In this document: positions 35,101-43,323 of the stretch, one piece after another
Layout of the letters: every line of letters starts with the position of its first letter
Position numbering within the stretch: the stretch's first letter is position 1
Source: JAVBOW01 sp031550125
Lineage (GTDB): Bacteria > Bacteroidota > Bacteroidia > Bacteroidales > Rikenellaceae
Direction: 5' to 3'
NCBI GenBank assembly: GCA_031550125.1
Contig: JAVBOW010000002.1
Coordinates: forward strand, 1 to 64,000
DNA: 64,000 nucleotides
The notes under the pieces: generated by a model
Seen by the model: only the letters and a program-made list of their open reading frames with translations
What the model was told of the DNA's origin: nothing
Databases searched by the model: none
Translations under genes and position numbers: made by a program

Positions 35101-35139
35101 ACCTAAAGAGATTCCGTAGGAAGGAATGGCTCTTTAGGT
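35101..35139 (-). terminator. Terminator or attenuator between the 30-residue gene and rng
   Basis: On the minus strand ACCTAAAGAG pairs with CTCTTTAGGT (35101-35110, 35130-35139). An inner 5-base stem (ATTCC with GGAAT) is separated by a GG bulge. The hairpin is followed by TTATTTTTAG. It should end most HU/small-protein transcripts before rng. Confidence 0.7.
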
Positions 35140-35171
35140 CTATTGTCTGAATTCCAGGCTAAATTGACTAC

Positions 35172-35264
35172 CTACTTCTTCTTTTTATGCCTGTTTTTAC
35201 GCAGGCGTTTTTTGCGCTTGTGGGTAGCCATTTTATGCCTTTTCCTTTTTTTTCCGCTTGGCAT
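35172..35264 (-). CDS. 30-residue AURKAIP1/COX24-like ribosomal protein (mS38/bS22 type)
   Basis: A 30-residue, extremely basic protein starting MPSGKKRKRHKMATHKR and ending in four lysines; about 60 percent is Lys/Arg. The KMxTHKRKKRLRKNRH core is the AURKAIP1/COX24 motif, known from the mitochondrial small-subunit protein mS38 and bacterial bS22. Bacteroidota carry this mini-gene beside HU or rng. It lies 23 bases after HU, probably co-transcribed. It is too short for ordinary gene callers, which makes it easy to miss. Incorporation in the small ribosomal subunit is inferred from the family. Confidence 0.85.
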   Translation of the reverse strand: MPSGKKRKRHKMATHKRKKRLRKNRHKKKK

Positions 35265-35287
35265 GATTGGTGATGTTTGTTAATTGA

Positions 35288-35569
35288 TTATTTTCCAACC
35301 TTCACCTTGCCTGCGAAGCTCTTCGCCGGTTTGAAGGCAGCGATGTCATGTGCGGGAATGGTGATGGTAGTGTTTTTCGAGATGTTGCGGGCAACTTTGG
35401 TAGCCCTGCGTTTGATGATGAAGCTGCCGAAGCCGCGCAGATACACATTATTCTTCTTAATCATCGAAGTCTTGATGCTTTCCATGAAAGCCTCGACTAT
35501 TTGCTGCACCTGGACTTTTTCTACTCCCGTGCTCTTGGCAATTTCGTTAACAATGTCAGCCTTTGTCAT
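35288..35569 (-). CDS. HU-family DNA-binding protein
   Basis: A 93-residue histone-like protein that bends and compacts DNA as a dimer. The N-terminal helices (MTKADIVNEIAKSTGVEKVQ), the turn YLRGFGSFIIKRRATKVARN leading into the beta arm, and the C-terminal FKPAKSFAGKVKVGK are all typical. The length is normal. It precedes the 30-residue ribosomal-type gene by 23 bases. A TATATTTG box lies about 50 bases upstream. It is one of several HU paralogues usual in Bacteroidales, so no symbol is assigned. Confidence 0.95.
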   Translation of the reverse strand: MTKADIVNEIAKSTGVEKVQVQQIVEAFMESIKTSMIKKNNVYLRGFGSFIIKRRATKVARNISKNTTITIPAHDIAAFKPAKSFAGKVKVGK

Positions 35570-35892
35570 ATTCGTAAAGTTTAATAGGTTTTATTTTATT
35601 ACCCCTGCAAACGAGTTGCAAATATAGTTTTTTATTTCATCAAACAACTATTTTTTTGTCTTTTTTTGCGAAAAACCCGCCTAAAAAAGCGTTTTTGACA
35701 CCGGTTTTATCCACTTTTCTTAACAAGTTGCAAAAATAGTTCCATTTTTTGTACCGGCAAAATAAATCGTCCAAAAAAACGTACTGCGCGCAAAATCCGG
35801 ACGGGGGGATAAAATATTCACGGACGGGAAATATTACCGGCGATTGTGCGTTGTTAGCGTATAATCCCTACTTTTGTAAAATATTTCAGGCT
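35570..35892. other. AT-rich divergent promoter region between HU and porX
   Basis: This 323-base region holds no gene. It carries a minus-strand -7 box for HU (TATATTTG, 35619-35626) and a plus-strand promoter for porX (TTG at 35844-35846, 22-base spacer, TACTTTTG at 35869-35876). Long A and T runs around 35620-35770 make it one of the most AT-rich parts of the window. Confidence 0.55.
35844..35876 (+). promoter_or_regulatory. Promoter of the porX operon
   Basis: TTG (35844-35846), 22 bases, TACTTTTG (35869-35876). The leader to the porX ATG at 35893 would be about 13 bases. Confidence 0.45.
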
Positions 35893-37449
35893 ATGACCAA
35901 CAACGGGAAGATACTTTGGGTGGACGACGAGATAGAGCTGCTCAAACCGCACATATTGTTCCTGCGCGAGCGCGGGTACTCCGTAGAGACGTGCAACAAC
36001 GGCTACGACGCCGTGGAGATGGCCTCCGGGGGCGATTTCGACCTTATAATCCTCGACGAGATGATGCCCGGCATGACGGGACTCGAAACCCTGCCGCGCA
36101 TAAAGGAGGCGCGGCCGATGACCCCGGTGGTGATGGTCACCAAAAGCGAAGAGGAGAACATAATGGACAAGGCTGTGGGATCCAAGATAGCCGACTATCT
36201 CATCAAGCCCGTCAACCCCAGTCAGGTGTTGCTGTCCATAAAGAAAAACCTTCACCAGCGCCAGCTCGTAACCGAGCAGACCACGGCCGACTATCGCTCG
36301 CAATTCGGGCAGATATCATCGTCGCTGGGCGAGGCGCACACTTTCGCCGACTGGGTTAACATATACAAACGGCTGATAAACTGGGAAATAGAGCTACAGG
36401 ATACATCCGATCAAAGCATCGTGGAGATACTGAGCTACCAGAAGACCGAAGCCAACAACGAGTACGCCAAATTCGTACGCCGCAACTACCTCGACTGGAT
36501 CAACCGCCGCGACGCAAAGACGCCGGTAATGTCGCACACGCTGATGCGCGCCAACATAATGCCGGTTATCTCGGAAAACGCCAAGACCACGCTGCTGCTG
36601 ATAGACAACTTCCGCTACGACCAGTGGAGGGCCGTATCGCGCCTCCTGAACGACGATTTCACGGTGGCCTCGGAGGATTTCTATTGCAGCATACTTCCCA
36701 CCGCAACCCAATACGCGCGCAACGCCATCTTCGCCGGCCTCATGCCCCTGGCCATAGACAAGCTGATGCCCGACCGCTGGCTCAACGACAATGAAGAAGG
36801 CGGCAAGAACATGTACGAAGAGGAGTTCCTCAGGCGCCAACTGTCGTCGTTCAGCAAAAACCTGAAGATCAGTTTCGACAAACTGGTAAAACCCGAGGCC
36901 GGGCGCAAACTGGCGGAGAACATGCAGCACGTCTACGACGCCGATTTTTCGGTCATAGTCTACAACTTCCTCGACATACTCTCCCACGCCCGCACCGAGA
37001 CGGAGATAATCCGCGACCTCACCGTGGACGAAGCGGCGTTCCGCTCGCTCACCCAAAGCTGGTTCGAACATTCGGAACTCTTCGCCATACTTAAATCGCT
37101 GGCAGCAAAAGGCCACACGGTGATCATAACCACCGACCACGGCACCGTACGCGTGGATAACCCCATAAAAGTGGTGGGCGACCGCGAAACCTCCCCCAAC
37201 CTGCGCTACAAGACGGGGCGCAACCTCAACTACAACCCCAAGGAGGTCTTTGTAATAAGCAAACCCGAAGAGGCGCAGCTTCCTAAATCGAACATCACGT
37301 CCACCTACGTCTTCGCCTCGAACAACGACTTCTTCGTCTACCCCACCAACACCAACCAGTTCGTGCGCTACTACAAGAACACCTTCCAGCACGGCGGCAT
37401 ATCTATGGAGGAGATGATAGTGCCGTTCATAGTACTCAAGCCGCGATGA
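35893..37449 (+). CDS. porX: PorX-type response regulator with PglZ (alkaline-phosphatase-fold) output
   Basis: A 518-residue regulator. The receiver domain (1-125) has the acidic pocket D11/D12, phospho-acceptor D55 in LIILDEMMPG, and switch residues VVMVTKS and DYLIKPVNP. The rest (about 190-518) is a PglZ-type phosphodiesterase fold with LLLIDNFRYDQW, DFSVIVYNFLDILSHART, and VIITTDHGTVRVDNP, which supply metal ligands. In Porphyromonas this protein, with kinase PorY and sigma factor SigP, controls the type IX secretion system, but it is widely kept in Bacteroidales. No porY is in the window. The frame extends upstream to 35749, but 35893 matches the family start and has a promoter ahead. 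tsaE follows after one base. Confidence 0.93.
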   Translation: MTNNGKILWVDDEIELLKPHILFLRERGYSVETCNNGYDAVEMASGGDFDLIILDEMMPGMTGLETLPRIKEARPMTPVVMVTKSEEENIMDKAVGSKIADYLIKPVNPSQVLLSIKKNLHQRQLVTEQTTADYRSQFGQISSSLGEAHTFADWVNIYKRLINWEIELQDTSDQSIVEILSYQKTEANNEYAKFVRRNYLDWINRRDAKTPVMSHTLMRANIMPVISENAKTTLLLIDNFRYDQWRAVSRLLNDDFTVASEDFYCSILPTATQYARNAIFAGLMPLAIDKLMPDRWLNDNEEGGKNMYEEEFLRRQLSSFSKNLKISFDKLVKPEAGRKLAENMQHVYDADFSVIVYNFLDILSHARTETEIIRDLTVDEAAFRSLTQSWFEHSELFAILKSLAAKGHTVIITTDHGTVRVDNPIKVVGDRETSPNLRYKTGRNLNYNPKEVFVISKPEEAQLPKSNITSTYVFASNNDFFVYPTNTNQFVRYYKNTFQHGGISMEEMIVPFIVLKPR

Positions 37450-37450
37450 G

Positions 37451-37867
37451 ATGGAAATAATCGAGATCAACGGGCCGGACGAACTCGGCAAGGCGGCCCG
37501 CGCCATCGCCGTACGTCTGGCGGACAGTCCCGTCGTGGCACTGCGCGGCTCGATGGGGGCGGGCAAAACCACTCTCGTGAGAAGCCTGGGTGAAGCGATG
37601 GGCGTTTGCGACGAGGTCACAAGCCCCACTTTCGCCCTGGTAAACCAATATTGCGCCGCGGACGGGCGTACGATAAACCATTTCGACTTCTATCGCATAA
37701 ACCGCCTCGAAGAGGCTTTCGACATGGGTTGCGAGGAGTATTTCCACAGCGGCGACATATGCCTGATAGAGTGGCCCGAGCGCATAGAGGCGCTGTTGCC
37801 CGACGGAGTGCTTAACGTGGAGATAGAAATAGCGGACAAAGACCGCCGTATAATAAAGATAGGCTGA
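37451..37867 (+). CDS. tsaE: tRNA threonylcarbamoyladenosine biosynthesis ATPase TsaE
   Basis: A 138-residue P-loop ATPase required with TsaB, TsaC and TsaD for the t6A37 modification of ANN-decoding tRNAs. The Walker A motif GSMGAGKTT is at residues 33-41. The segment EVTSPTFALVNQY and the Walker-B-like CLIEWPERIE follow in the expected order. The length is standard. Its start codon is one base after the porX stop codon, and mfd begins two bases after its end, so the three are likely co-transcribed. Confidence 0.95.
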   Translation: MEIIEINGPDELGKAARAIAVRLADSPVVALRGSMGAGKTTLVRSLGEAMGVCDEVTSPTFALVNQYCAADGRTINHFDFYRINRLEEAFDMGCEEYFHSGDICLIEWPERIEALLPDGVLNVEIEIADKDRRIIKIG

Positions 37868-37869
37868 CA

Positions 37870-40800
37870 TTGCAGGAAAAACTAACCGCCATGCTGCGCG
37901 GACTCGACGTTTTCGGGGAGCTGCAGGGTAAATACAGCGACTGTACAACCGTCGAGCTGGCTTCGGCCGTAGGGTCGTGCTTCTCGCTCGCGGCGGCCTC
38001 GGCGGCCCTTTCGCATGGCGGATTGCACATAGTCGTCATGGACGACCGCGATAAGGCCGCTTACCTTTGCAACGACCTTTACGCCCTTTTGGACCCCTCG
38101 CGGGTGATGTTCTTTCCCGCAGCCTATAAACGGTCCATACAATTCGGACAGGAAGACCCCTCGGGCATAGTGCAGCGCACGGCGGCCCTGGGGGCTATCA
38201 AGAATTTCGACCGCAGCGCCGCCGGCGGCTACCTGGTGGTCTGCAGCTATCCCGAGGCCCTGGTGGAGAAGGTGGTGGACATGGAGCGCCTCAGGGAAAG
38301 CACGCTCACCATCCGCACGGGCGACAAACTGTCGATGCCCTTCGTAGAGGAAGTTCTGGCGGAGGGAGGCTTCGACCGCGTGGATTTCGTCTACGAACCG
38401 GGGCAGTACTCCGTGCGGGGCGGCATAATAGACCTGTTCTCATACGCGGGCAACACGCCCGCGCGCCTCGACTTCTTCGGCGACGAAGTCGAATCCATCC
38501 GGTCGTTCAAGGTGGCTTCGCAGCTCTCCGACGCCCGGTTGGACGAAGTGGAGGTGGTTCCTAACCTGAAGAGGCTTGAAAACGCCCGTACGCGCGTCTC
38601 CTTCGCCTCTTTCGCGGGGCAGGCGTCTTACTGGATATCCGACCTCGACCACACACTGAAGCGCTTTTCCGCCATCCGCGCCAAAATGCTGGCCGAGTTG
38701 GACAATCCCTCGGAGATAGGACAGATGGTGACCGGCCGCAAAGAGTTCCTCGAGGATACCGCCGGGCGGAAGATGTACCTGCTCTCGGACCGCGTCCCAG
38801 AGCGCCCGGCTCAGGCAAAGGTGGATTTCGGTTGCGCTCCCCAGCCCGCTTTCAACAAGAGATTCGAAATGTTGGCCGACGACATAATGTCGCGCGCCGC
38901 ACAAGGATACAAAACATATATCCTTTCCGAGAACCGCGCCCAGACCGAGCGCCTCGAAAACATCTTCCATTCCATAGACCGTCCGGGGGCCGCATTCGAA
39001 CCCATCCCCGTGACACTCCACGAGGGTTTCGTGTGCCATCCGCTGAAAATTTGCCTCTACACCGACCACCAGATCTTCGACCGCTACCACCGCTACCGCC
39101 TGCGCGGCGAACTTGACCGCAGCGAGAGCCTGACGATAGCGGAACTCAACACCCTGCAAGTGGGCGATTACGTCACGCACATCGACCACGGCGTGGGACG
39201 TTTCGGCGGCCTGGTACGTACAGTGGAGAACGGCCGCGTACACGAGGCCGTAAAGCTCGAATACCGCGACGGAGACGTGCTGCTGGTAAACGTCCACGCC
39301 CTGCACCGCATAGCCCGCTACAAAAGCCGCGAAGCCGAAGCGCCCAAGATCTACAAATTGGGAACCGGCGCATGGCAAAGGATGAAAGAAGCCACTAAAA
39401 AGTCGGTCAAGGACATAGCCCGCCAGATAACGGCCCTCTACGCCGCCCGCAAGGCGTCGCCCGGCTTCCGTTTCTCGGCCGACACCTACCTGCAGCAGGA
39501 GTTGGAAGCCTCTTTCCGCTACGAGGAGACGCCCGACCAGCAGAAGGCCATAGCCGCCGTCAAGCAGGATATGGAAAGCCCCCTGCCGATGGACCGGCTG
39601 GTATGCGGCGACGTGGGTTTCGGCAAAACCGAGGTGGCCCTGCGCGCCGCGTTCAAAGCCGTGGCCGACTCGCGCCAGGTGGCCGTACTCGTACCAACCA
39701 CCATACTCTCGCTGCAGCATTACCGCACGTTCAGCGAGCGACTGAGGGATTTTCCCGTAAAGATAGAGAACCTCAGCCGCACGAAAAGCGCCGCCGAGGT
39801 GCGACGCATAACCGACGACCTTAAAGCGGGAAAGATAGACATATTGATAGGCACTCACAAGATACTGGGCAAAGACGTACAGTTCAAATCGCTGGGGCTG
39901 CTGATAATAGACGAGGAGCAGAAATTCGGCGTGTCGAGCAAGGAGAAACTGCGCGAATTGAGCGTCAGCGTCGACACGCTCACGCTCACGGCCACCCCCA
40001 TCCCGCGCACGCTGCAGTTCTCGCTCATGGGATCGCGCGACCTGTCCGTCATATCCACCCCCCCGCCCAACCGCCAGCCCATAGCCACCGAATCGCACAC
40101 CTTCGACAAGGCCATACTGAAGGAAGCCGTGGATTTCGAACTGGCCCGCCACGGCCAGGTTTACGTCGTCCACAACCGCGTGGAGGATATCCGCCGCATA
40201 GAGAACATGGTGAAGGAATTATGCCCCGGCGTACGCACGGCCGTCGGCCACGGGCAGATGAACGCGGCCGAGCTGGAGAAGATAGTGATGGACTTCATCT
40301 ACGGCGAATTCGACGTGCTGGTGGCTACCACGATCATAGAGAACGGCATAGACATCCCCAACGCCAACACCATAATAATCAATAACGCCCACATGTTCGG
40401 GCTGAGCGACCTGCACCAACTCCGCGGCCGCGTGGGACGCTCCGACCGCAAAGGCTACTGCTACCTGTTCTCGCCGCCAGACGAGGCGCTCTCGTCGGAC
40501 GCGCGCACACGACTGCGCGCCTTGGAGGAGTTCTCCGACCTGGGCAGCGGCTTCAACATAGCCATGCGCGACCTCGACATACGCGGGGCGGGCAACCTGC
40601 TGGGGGCGGAACAAAGCGGCTTCATAGCCGATATCGGCTTCGAGACCTACCAGAAGATACTCGCCGAGGCGATGGACGAACTGAGGGCCGAAGGGGTGGC
40701 CGTAGCCGGCGCTTCGGCCGCAGGGGAGGAGGCGTCATTCCTGAGCGACTGCTATGTGGAGACCGACACCGAAGCCTTCCTGCCCGACGCCTACATAGGC

Positions 40801-41208
40801 CAGAGCCTGGAGAAGATACGCCTCTACCGCGAGCTGGACGGCATTACGGACGAAAGTGAAATGGAGGGTTTCGAAGCCAAACTGACCGACCGTTTCGGCA
40901 CTCCCCCGCAGCCCGTGCGCGAACTTTTCGAAGTGGTGCGCCTGCGCCGCCTGTGCGTAAAGCTCGGTTTCGAGCGGGCGAAGGTCAAAAACGGGCTGAT
41001 GATACTGCAATTCATACAGGACAGCCGTTCGCCATATTTCAAGACGCCGCTGTTCATGTCTGTGCTTAAATATGTTACCGAACATCCCAAAAAATTTGTA
41101 CTGCGCCAGAACAATAATAAGTTAGGTTTGACAGTTAGGGATATTAAGGATGCACGCGCGGGCGTGGAAACGCTCGTCTCCCTGCTGAATGTTTCGCAGT
41201 CCGGGTAA
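37870..41208 (+). CDS. mfd: Transcription-repair coupling factor
   Basis: An ATP-driven translocase that removes stalled RNA polymerase and recruits UvrA. The UvrB-like N-terminal part includes YEPGQYSVRGGIIDLFSYAG. The CarD/RID polymerase-binding domain starts with VGDYVTHIDHGVGRFGGL (about residue 431). The helicase core has Walker A GDVGFGKTEVA (about 579), LLIIDEEQKFGV, TLTATPIPRTLQFSLMGSRD and the QLRGRVGRSDRKGYCYL motif, with the TRCF C-terminal domain after it. The reading frame opens with TTG at 37870, whose product has the usual spacing to the first conserved block. The ATG at 37891, preceded by GGAAAA, is the alternative. It is 1,112 or 1,105 residues long, as expected for Mfd. Confidence 0.96.
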   Translation: MQEKLTAMLRGLDVFGELQGKYSDCTTVELASAVGSCFSLAAASAALSHGGLHIVVMDDRDKAAYLCNDLYALLDPSRVMFFPAAYKRSIQFGQEDPSGIVQRTAALGAIKNFDRSAAGGYLVVCSYPEALVEKVVDMERLRESTLTIRTGDKLSMPFVEEVLAEGGFDRVDFVYEPGQYSVRGGIIDLFSYAGNTPARLDFFGDEVESIRSFKVASQLSDARLDEVEVVPNLKRLENARTRVSFASFAGQASYWISDLDHTLKRFSAIRAKMLAELDNPSEIGQMVTGRKEFLEDTAGRKMYLLSDRVPERPAQAKVDFGCAPQPAFNKRFEMLADDIMSRAAQGYKTYILSENRAQTERLENIFHSIDRPGAAFEPIPVTLHEGFVCHPLKICLYTDHQIFDRYHRYRLRGELDRSESLTIAELNTLQVGDYVTHIDHGVGRFGGLVRTVENGRVHEAVKLEYRDGDVLLVNVHALHRIARYKSREAEAPKIYKLGTGAWQRMKEATKKSVKDIARQITALYAARKASPGFRFSADTYLQQELEASFRYEETPDQQKAIAAVKQDMESPLPMDRLVCGDVGFGKTEVALRAAFKAVADSRQVAVLVPTTILSLQHYRTFSERLRDFPVKIENLSRTKSAAEVRRITDDLKAGKIDILIGTHKILGKDVQFKSLGLLIIDEEQKFGVSSKEKLRELSVSVDTLTLTATPIPRTLQFSLMGSRDLSVISTPPPNRQPIATESHTFDKAILKEAVDFELARHGQVYVVHNRVEDIRRIENMVKELCPGVRTAVGHGQMNAAELEKIVMDFIYGEFDVLVATTIIENGIDIPNANTIIINNAHMFGLSDLHQLRGRVGRSDRKGYCYLFSPPDEALSSDARTRLRALEEFSDLGSGFNIAMRDLDIRGAGNLLGAEQSGFIADIGFETYQKILAEAMDELRAEGVAVAGASAAGEEASFLSDCYVETDTEAFLPDAYIGQSLEKIRLYRELDGITDESEMEGFEAKLTDRFGTPPQPVRELFEVVRLRRLCVKLGFERAKVKNGLMILQFIQDSRSPYFKTPLFMSVLKYVTEHPKKFVLRQNNNKLGLTVRDIKDARAGVETLVSLLNVSQSG

Positions 41209-41215
41209 TAATGGC

Positions 41216-41223
41216 TACCTTTG
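41216..41223 (+). promoter_or_regulatory. Candidate -7 box for the coaX cluster
   Basis: TACCTTTG fits TAnnTTTG, eight bases past the mfd stop codon, giving a leader of ~75 bases before the coaX GTG. The -33 side (TTTC near 41192) is imperfect. Confidence 0.35.
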
Positions 41224-41302
41224 ATCCGTCTAACGGCCCCGCCGCGCAGGCGTAATGCAACGGCCGCGACCCCTGTTTCATCTTTATACTAAAGCGAGAA
41301 CC

Positions 41303-42040
41303 GTGAATCTGACGATCGACATAGGCAACACCCTGGCCAAGATGACCCTCCTGGAGCATGGACGCATGGTCGACACGTTCCGTTTCGAGGAGGCCGACGA
41401 GAGCCATATCCGCAAAGTGTTCCGGCAAACCGGCGGCAGGATAGACGGCGCTATCATGATCTCCGGCGCCGACACGCCCCAGGCGGCGCGCATAAAGGAA
41501 TATGCGGCCTTCTACGCGGCGCGCTTCGTGGATTTCACTCCGGCCGTACCCGTACCCCTGAAAAACCTCTACCTGACTCCCGAAACCCTTGGGGCCGACC
41601 GTCTGGCCGCCGCCGTCGGCGCGCAGGTGGTCTACCCGGCGTCCAACGTGATGGTGGTGGATTTCGGGTCGGCCATCACCGTCGACATGGTCTCCGCCGC
41701 AGGCGAATACCTCGGCGGCAACATCTCGCCCGGGGCGGCTATGCGCTTCAAGGCCCTCAACCAGTTCACGGGCCGCCTGCCGCTATGCTCGCTAAGGGAG
41801 GAGACCGGCCTGCACGGAAACTCTACCGAAGAGGCCATATGCAACGGGGTTGTGGACGGCATAACTTACGAAATCGAAGGCTACATAGGACGCTTTTCGG
41901 AAAAATACGGCGATTTTCATATTATTTTTACCGGCGGCGACGGAAATTTCTTTGCTAAAAGAATTAAAAACCCGATATTTGCGACTTATGATCTGGTCGC
42001 ATTCGGCCTGAACAGAATATTGGAATACAATGCGCATTAG
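41303..42040 (+). CDS. coaX: Type III pantothenate kinase
   Basis: It phosphorylates pantothenate, the first step of coenzyme A synthesis. It has 245 residues. Three acidic-site motifs are present: TIDIGNTLAKM (phosphate loop, residues 4-14), LGADRLAAAVGA (about 95-106) and VVDFGSAITVDMV (about 118-130). A GTG at 41303 is chosen because the family begins directly before DIGNT; an in-frame ATG at 41255 would add 16 non-conserved residues. The last 11 bases overlap the next gene, suggesting translational coupling. Confidence 0.94.
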   Translation: MNLTIDIGNTLAKMTLLEHGRMVDTFRFEEADESHIRKVFRQTGGRIDGAIMISGADTPQAARIKEYAAFYAARFVDFTPAVPVPLKNLYLTPETLGADRLAAAVGAQVVYPASNVMVVDFGSAITVDMVSAAGEYLGGNISPGAAMRFKALNQFTGRLPLCSLREETGLHGNSTEEAICNGVVDGITYEIEGYIGRFSEKYGDFHIIFTGGDGNFFAKRIKNPIFATYDLVAFGLNRILEYNAH

Positions 42041-43307
42041 CAAACTATTGACACTCTTAGCGTTCGCACTGCCTGCAGTTGCTGCGGCGCAAAGCAGTAG
42101 CATAAACAGTTTCTCGCCCTACACTTTCTACGGGTTGGGCGATATATCCAACCCCGGTACAGCAACGATAAGGTCGATGGGCGGCGCAGGCGTGGCTTTC
42201 AGCAGCCCCACCAAGATAAACTACCTCAACCCGGCGGCCATGACGGCGGGGCCTCAGGGAGCGGTGCTGTTCAACGTGGGCCTGGAAGGAGACAACTATT
42301 ACCTTAAGAGCGAAAACAAGAGTTCAAGTTTCAATTCGTTCAACATACGTGACATAGCGCTGCAACTGCCGCTTTCCAAACGCACTCGCGCCGGCGTTAG
42401 CGTCACTCCATTCAGCTCAGTGGGCTACCGCGTCTACTATACCGGCGTCGATCCCGAAATGCCCGGAGTGTACGAATACAGCTACGAAGGGAGCGGCGGC
42501 ATAACGCAACTCAAGATAAGTTTGGCGCACCGTTTCGGCAAACGCCTCTCGCTGGGAGCCGAAATGGTATACTATCTGGGCAATATCGACCGCAGCTTCG
42601 ACGTGGGCGTGGCCAATATGACCACCGGATCGGAAAATATGATAAACGCCTACGCAGACACCAAGATATCGCGCTTTTTCGCCAACATGGGATTACAGTA
42701 CAACGTCATTATGACGGAAAAGGAAACCTTGACAATAGGCGCCGCGTTCCAACCTTCGGGCATGCTCAATCCCAGGGTGGAACGCATGGTACCCGCAGGC
42801 GACATCTACGGAGACACCATCAGCTTCGATTCGCAGCTTGTCGATTTCAAAATGCCCGATATGGCAAGCGCAGGTATTTCTTACCGCACGCCAAGGATCT
42901 GCATAAACGCCGACTACTCCTATCAGGGCTGGGGCGTAAACGGTACGAGCGGACTATCCGCCGACGGAGTGACATACCGCAATACCAACGCATTCAAACT
43001 GGGCGGCGAATTCACCCCCGACCGTTTCAGCGCGCGCAGTTTCTTTAAACGCACCACCTACCGCCTGGGAGTGCGCTACTCCGATTACTACATGACCTTC
43101 AACGGGCATGATGTGGACGAAAAGGCGGTAACCTTTGGTGTGGGCATACCCGTACGCCAAGGCAACTCGAGCATCAACCTCGGCGTGGAACTCGGTTCGA
43201 GGGGCAGTATAAAATATAACATGATAAGGGAGGACTACGTAAAATTCTCGATAGGCTTGAGCCTCTTCGGCGAAGACGGCTGGTTCTGGAAACCGAAATA
43301 TGACTAA
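42030..43307 (+). CDS. FadL/OmpP1-like outer-membrane protein
   Basis: A 425-residue outer-membrane barrel with a signal peptide (MRISKLLTLLAFALPAVAAA). The mature N-terminus SFSPYTFYGLGDI followed by RSMGGAGVAFSSPTKINYLN is the pattern of FadL-like hydrophobic-compound channels in Bacteroidales (a Gly-rich hatch, then strands). The conserved strands end in FSIGLSLFGEDGWFWKPKYD. The substrate is unknown. It overlaps coaX by 11 bases and is followed by the TPR gene 16 bases on. This coaX/OMP/TPR/lptC order recurs in Bacteroidales envelope clusters. Confidence 0.8.
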   Translation: MRISKLLTLLAFALPAVAAAQSSSINSFSPYTFYGLGDISNPGTATIRSMGGAGVAFSSPTKINYLNPAAMTAGPQGAVLFNVGLEGDNYYLKSENKSSSFNSFNIRDIALQLPLSKRTRAGVSVTPFSSVGYRVYYTGVDPEMPGVYEYSYEGSGGITQLKISLAHRFGKRLSLGAEMVYYLGNIDRSFDVGVANMTTGSENMINAYADTKISRFFANMGLQYNVIMTEKETLTIGAAFQPSGMLNPRVERMVPAGDIYGDTISFDSQLVDFKMPDMASAGISYRTPRICINADYSYQGWGVNGTSGLSADGVTYRNTNAFKLGGEFTPDRFSARSFFKRTTYRLGVRYSDYYMTFNGHDVDEKAVTFGVGIPVRQGNSSINLGVELGSRGSIKYNMIREDYVKFSIGLSLFGEDGWFWKPKYD

Positions 43308-43323
43308 TGTAAGCTGACGAAAT

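Noticed and set aside
38440..40173. A 577-codon minus-strand open frame inside mfd
   Set aside because: It lies wholly inside the highly conserved mfd gene. The product has no domain and no promoter or leader.
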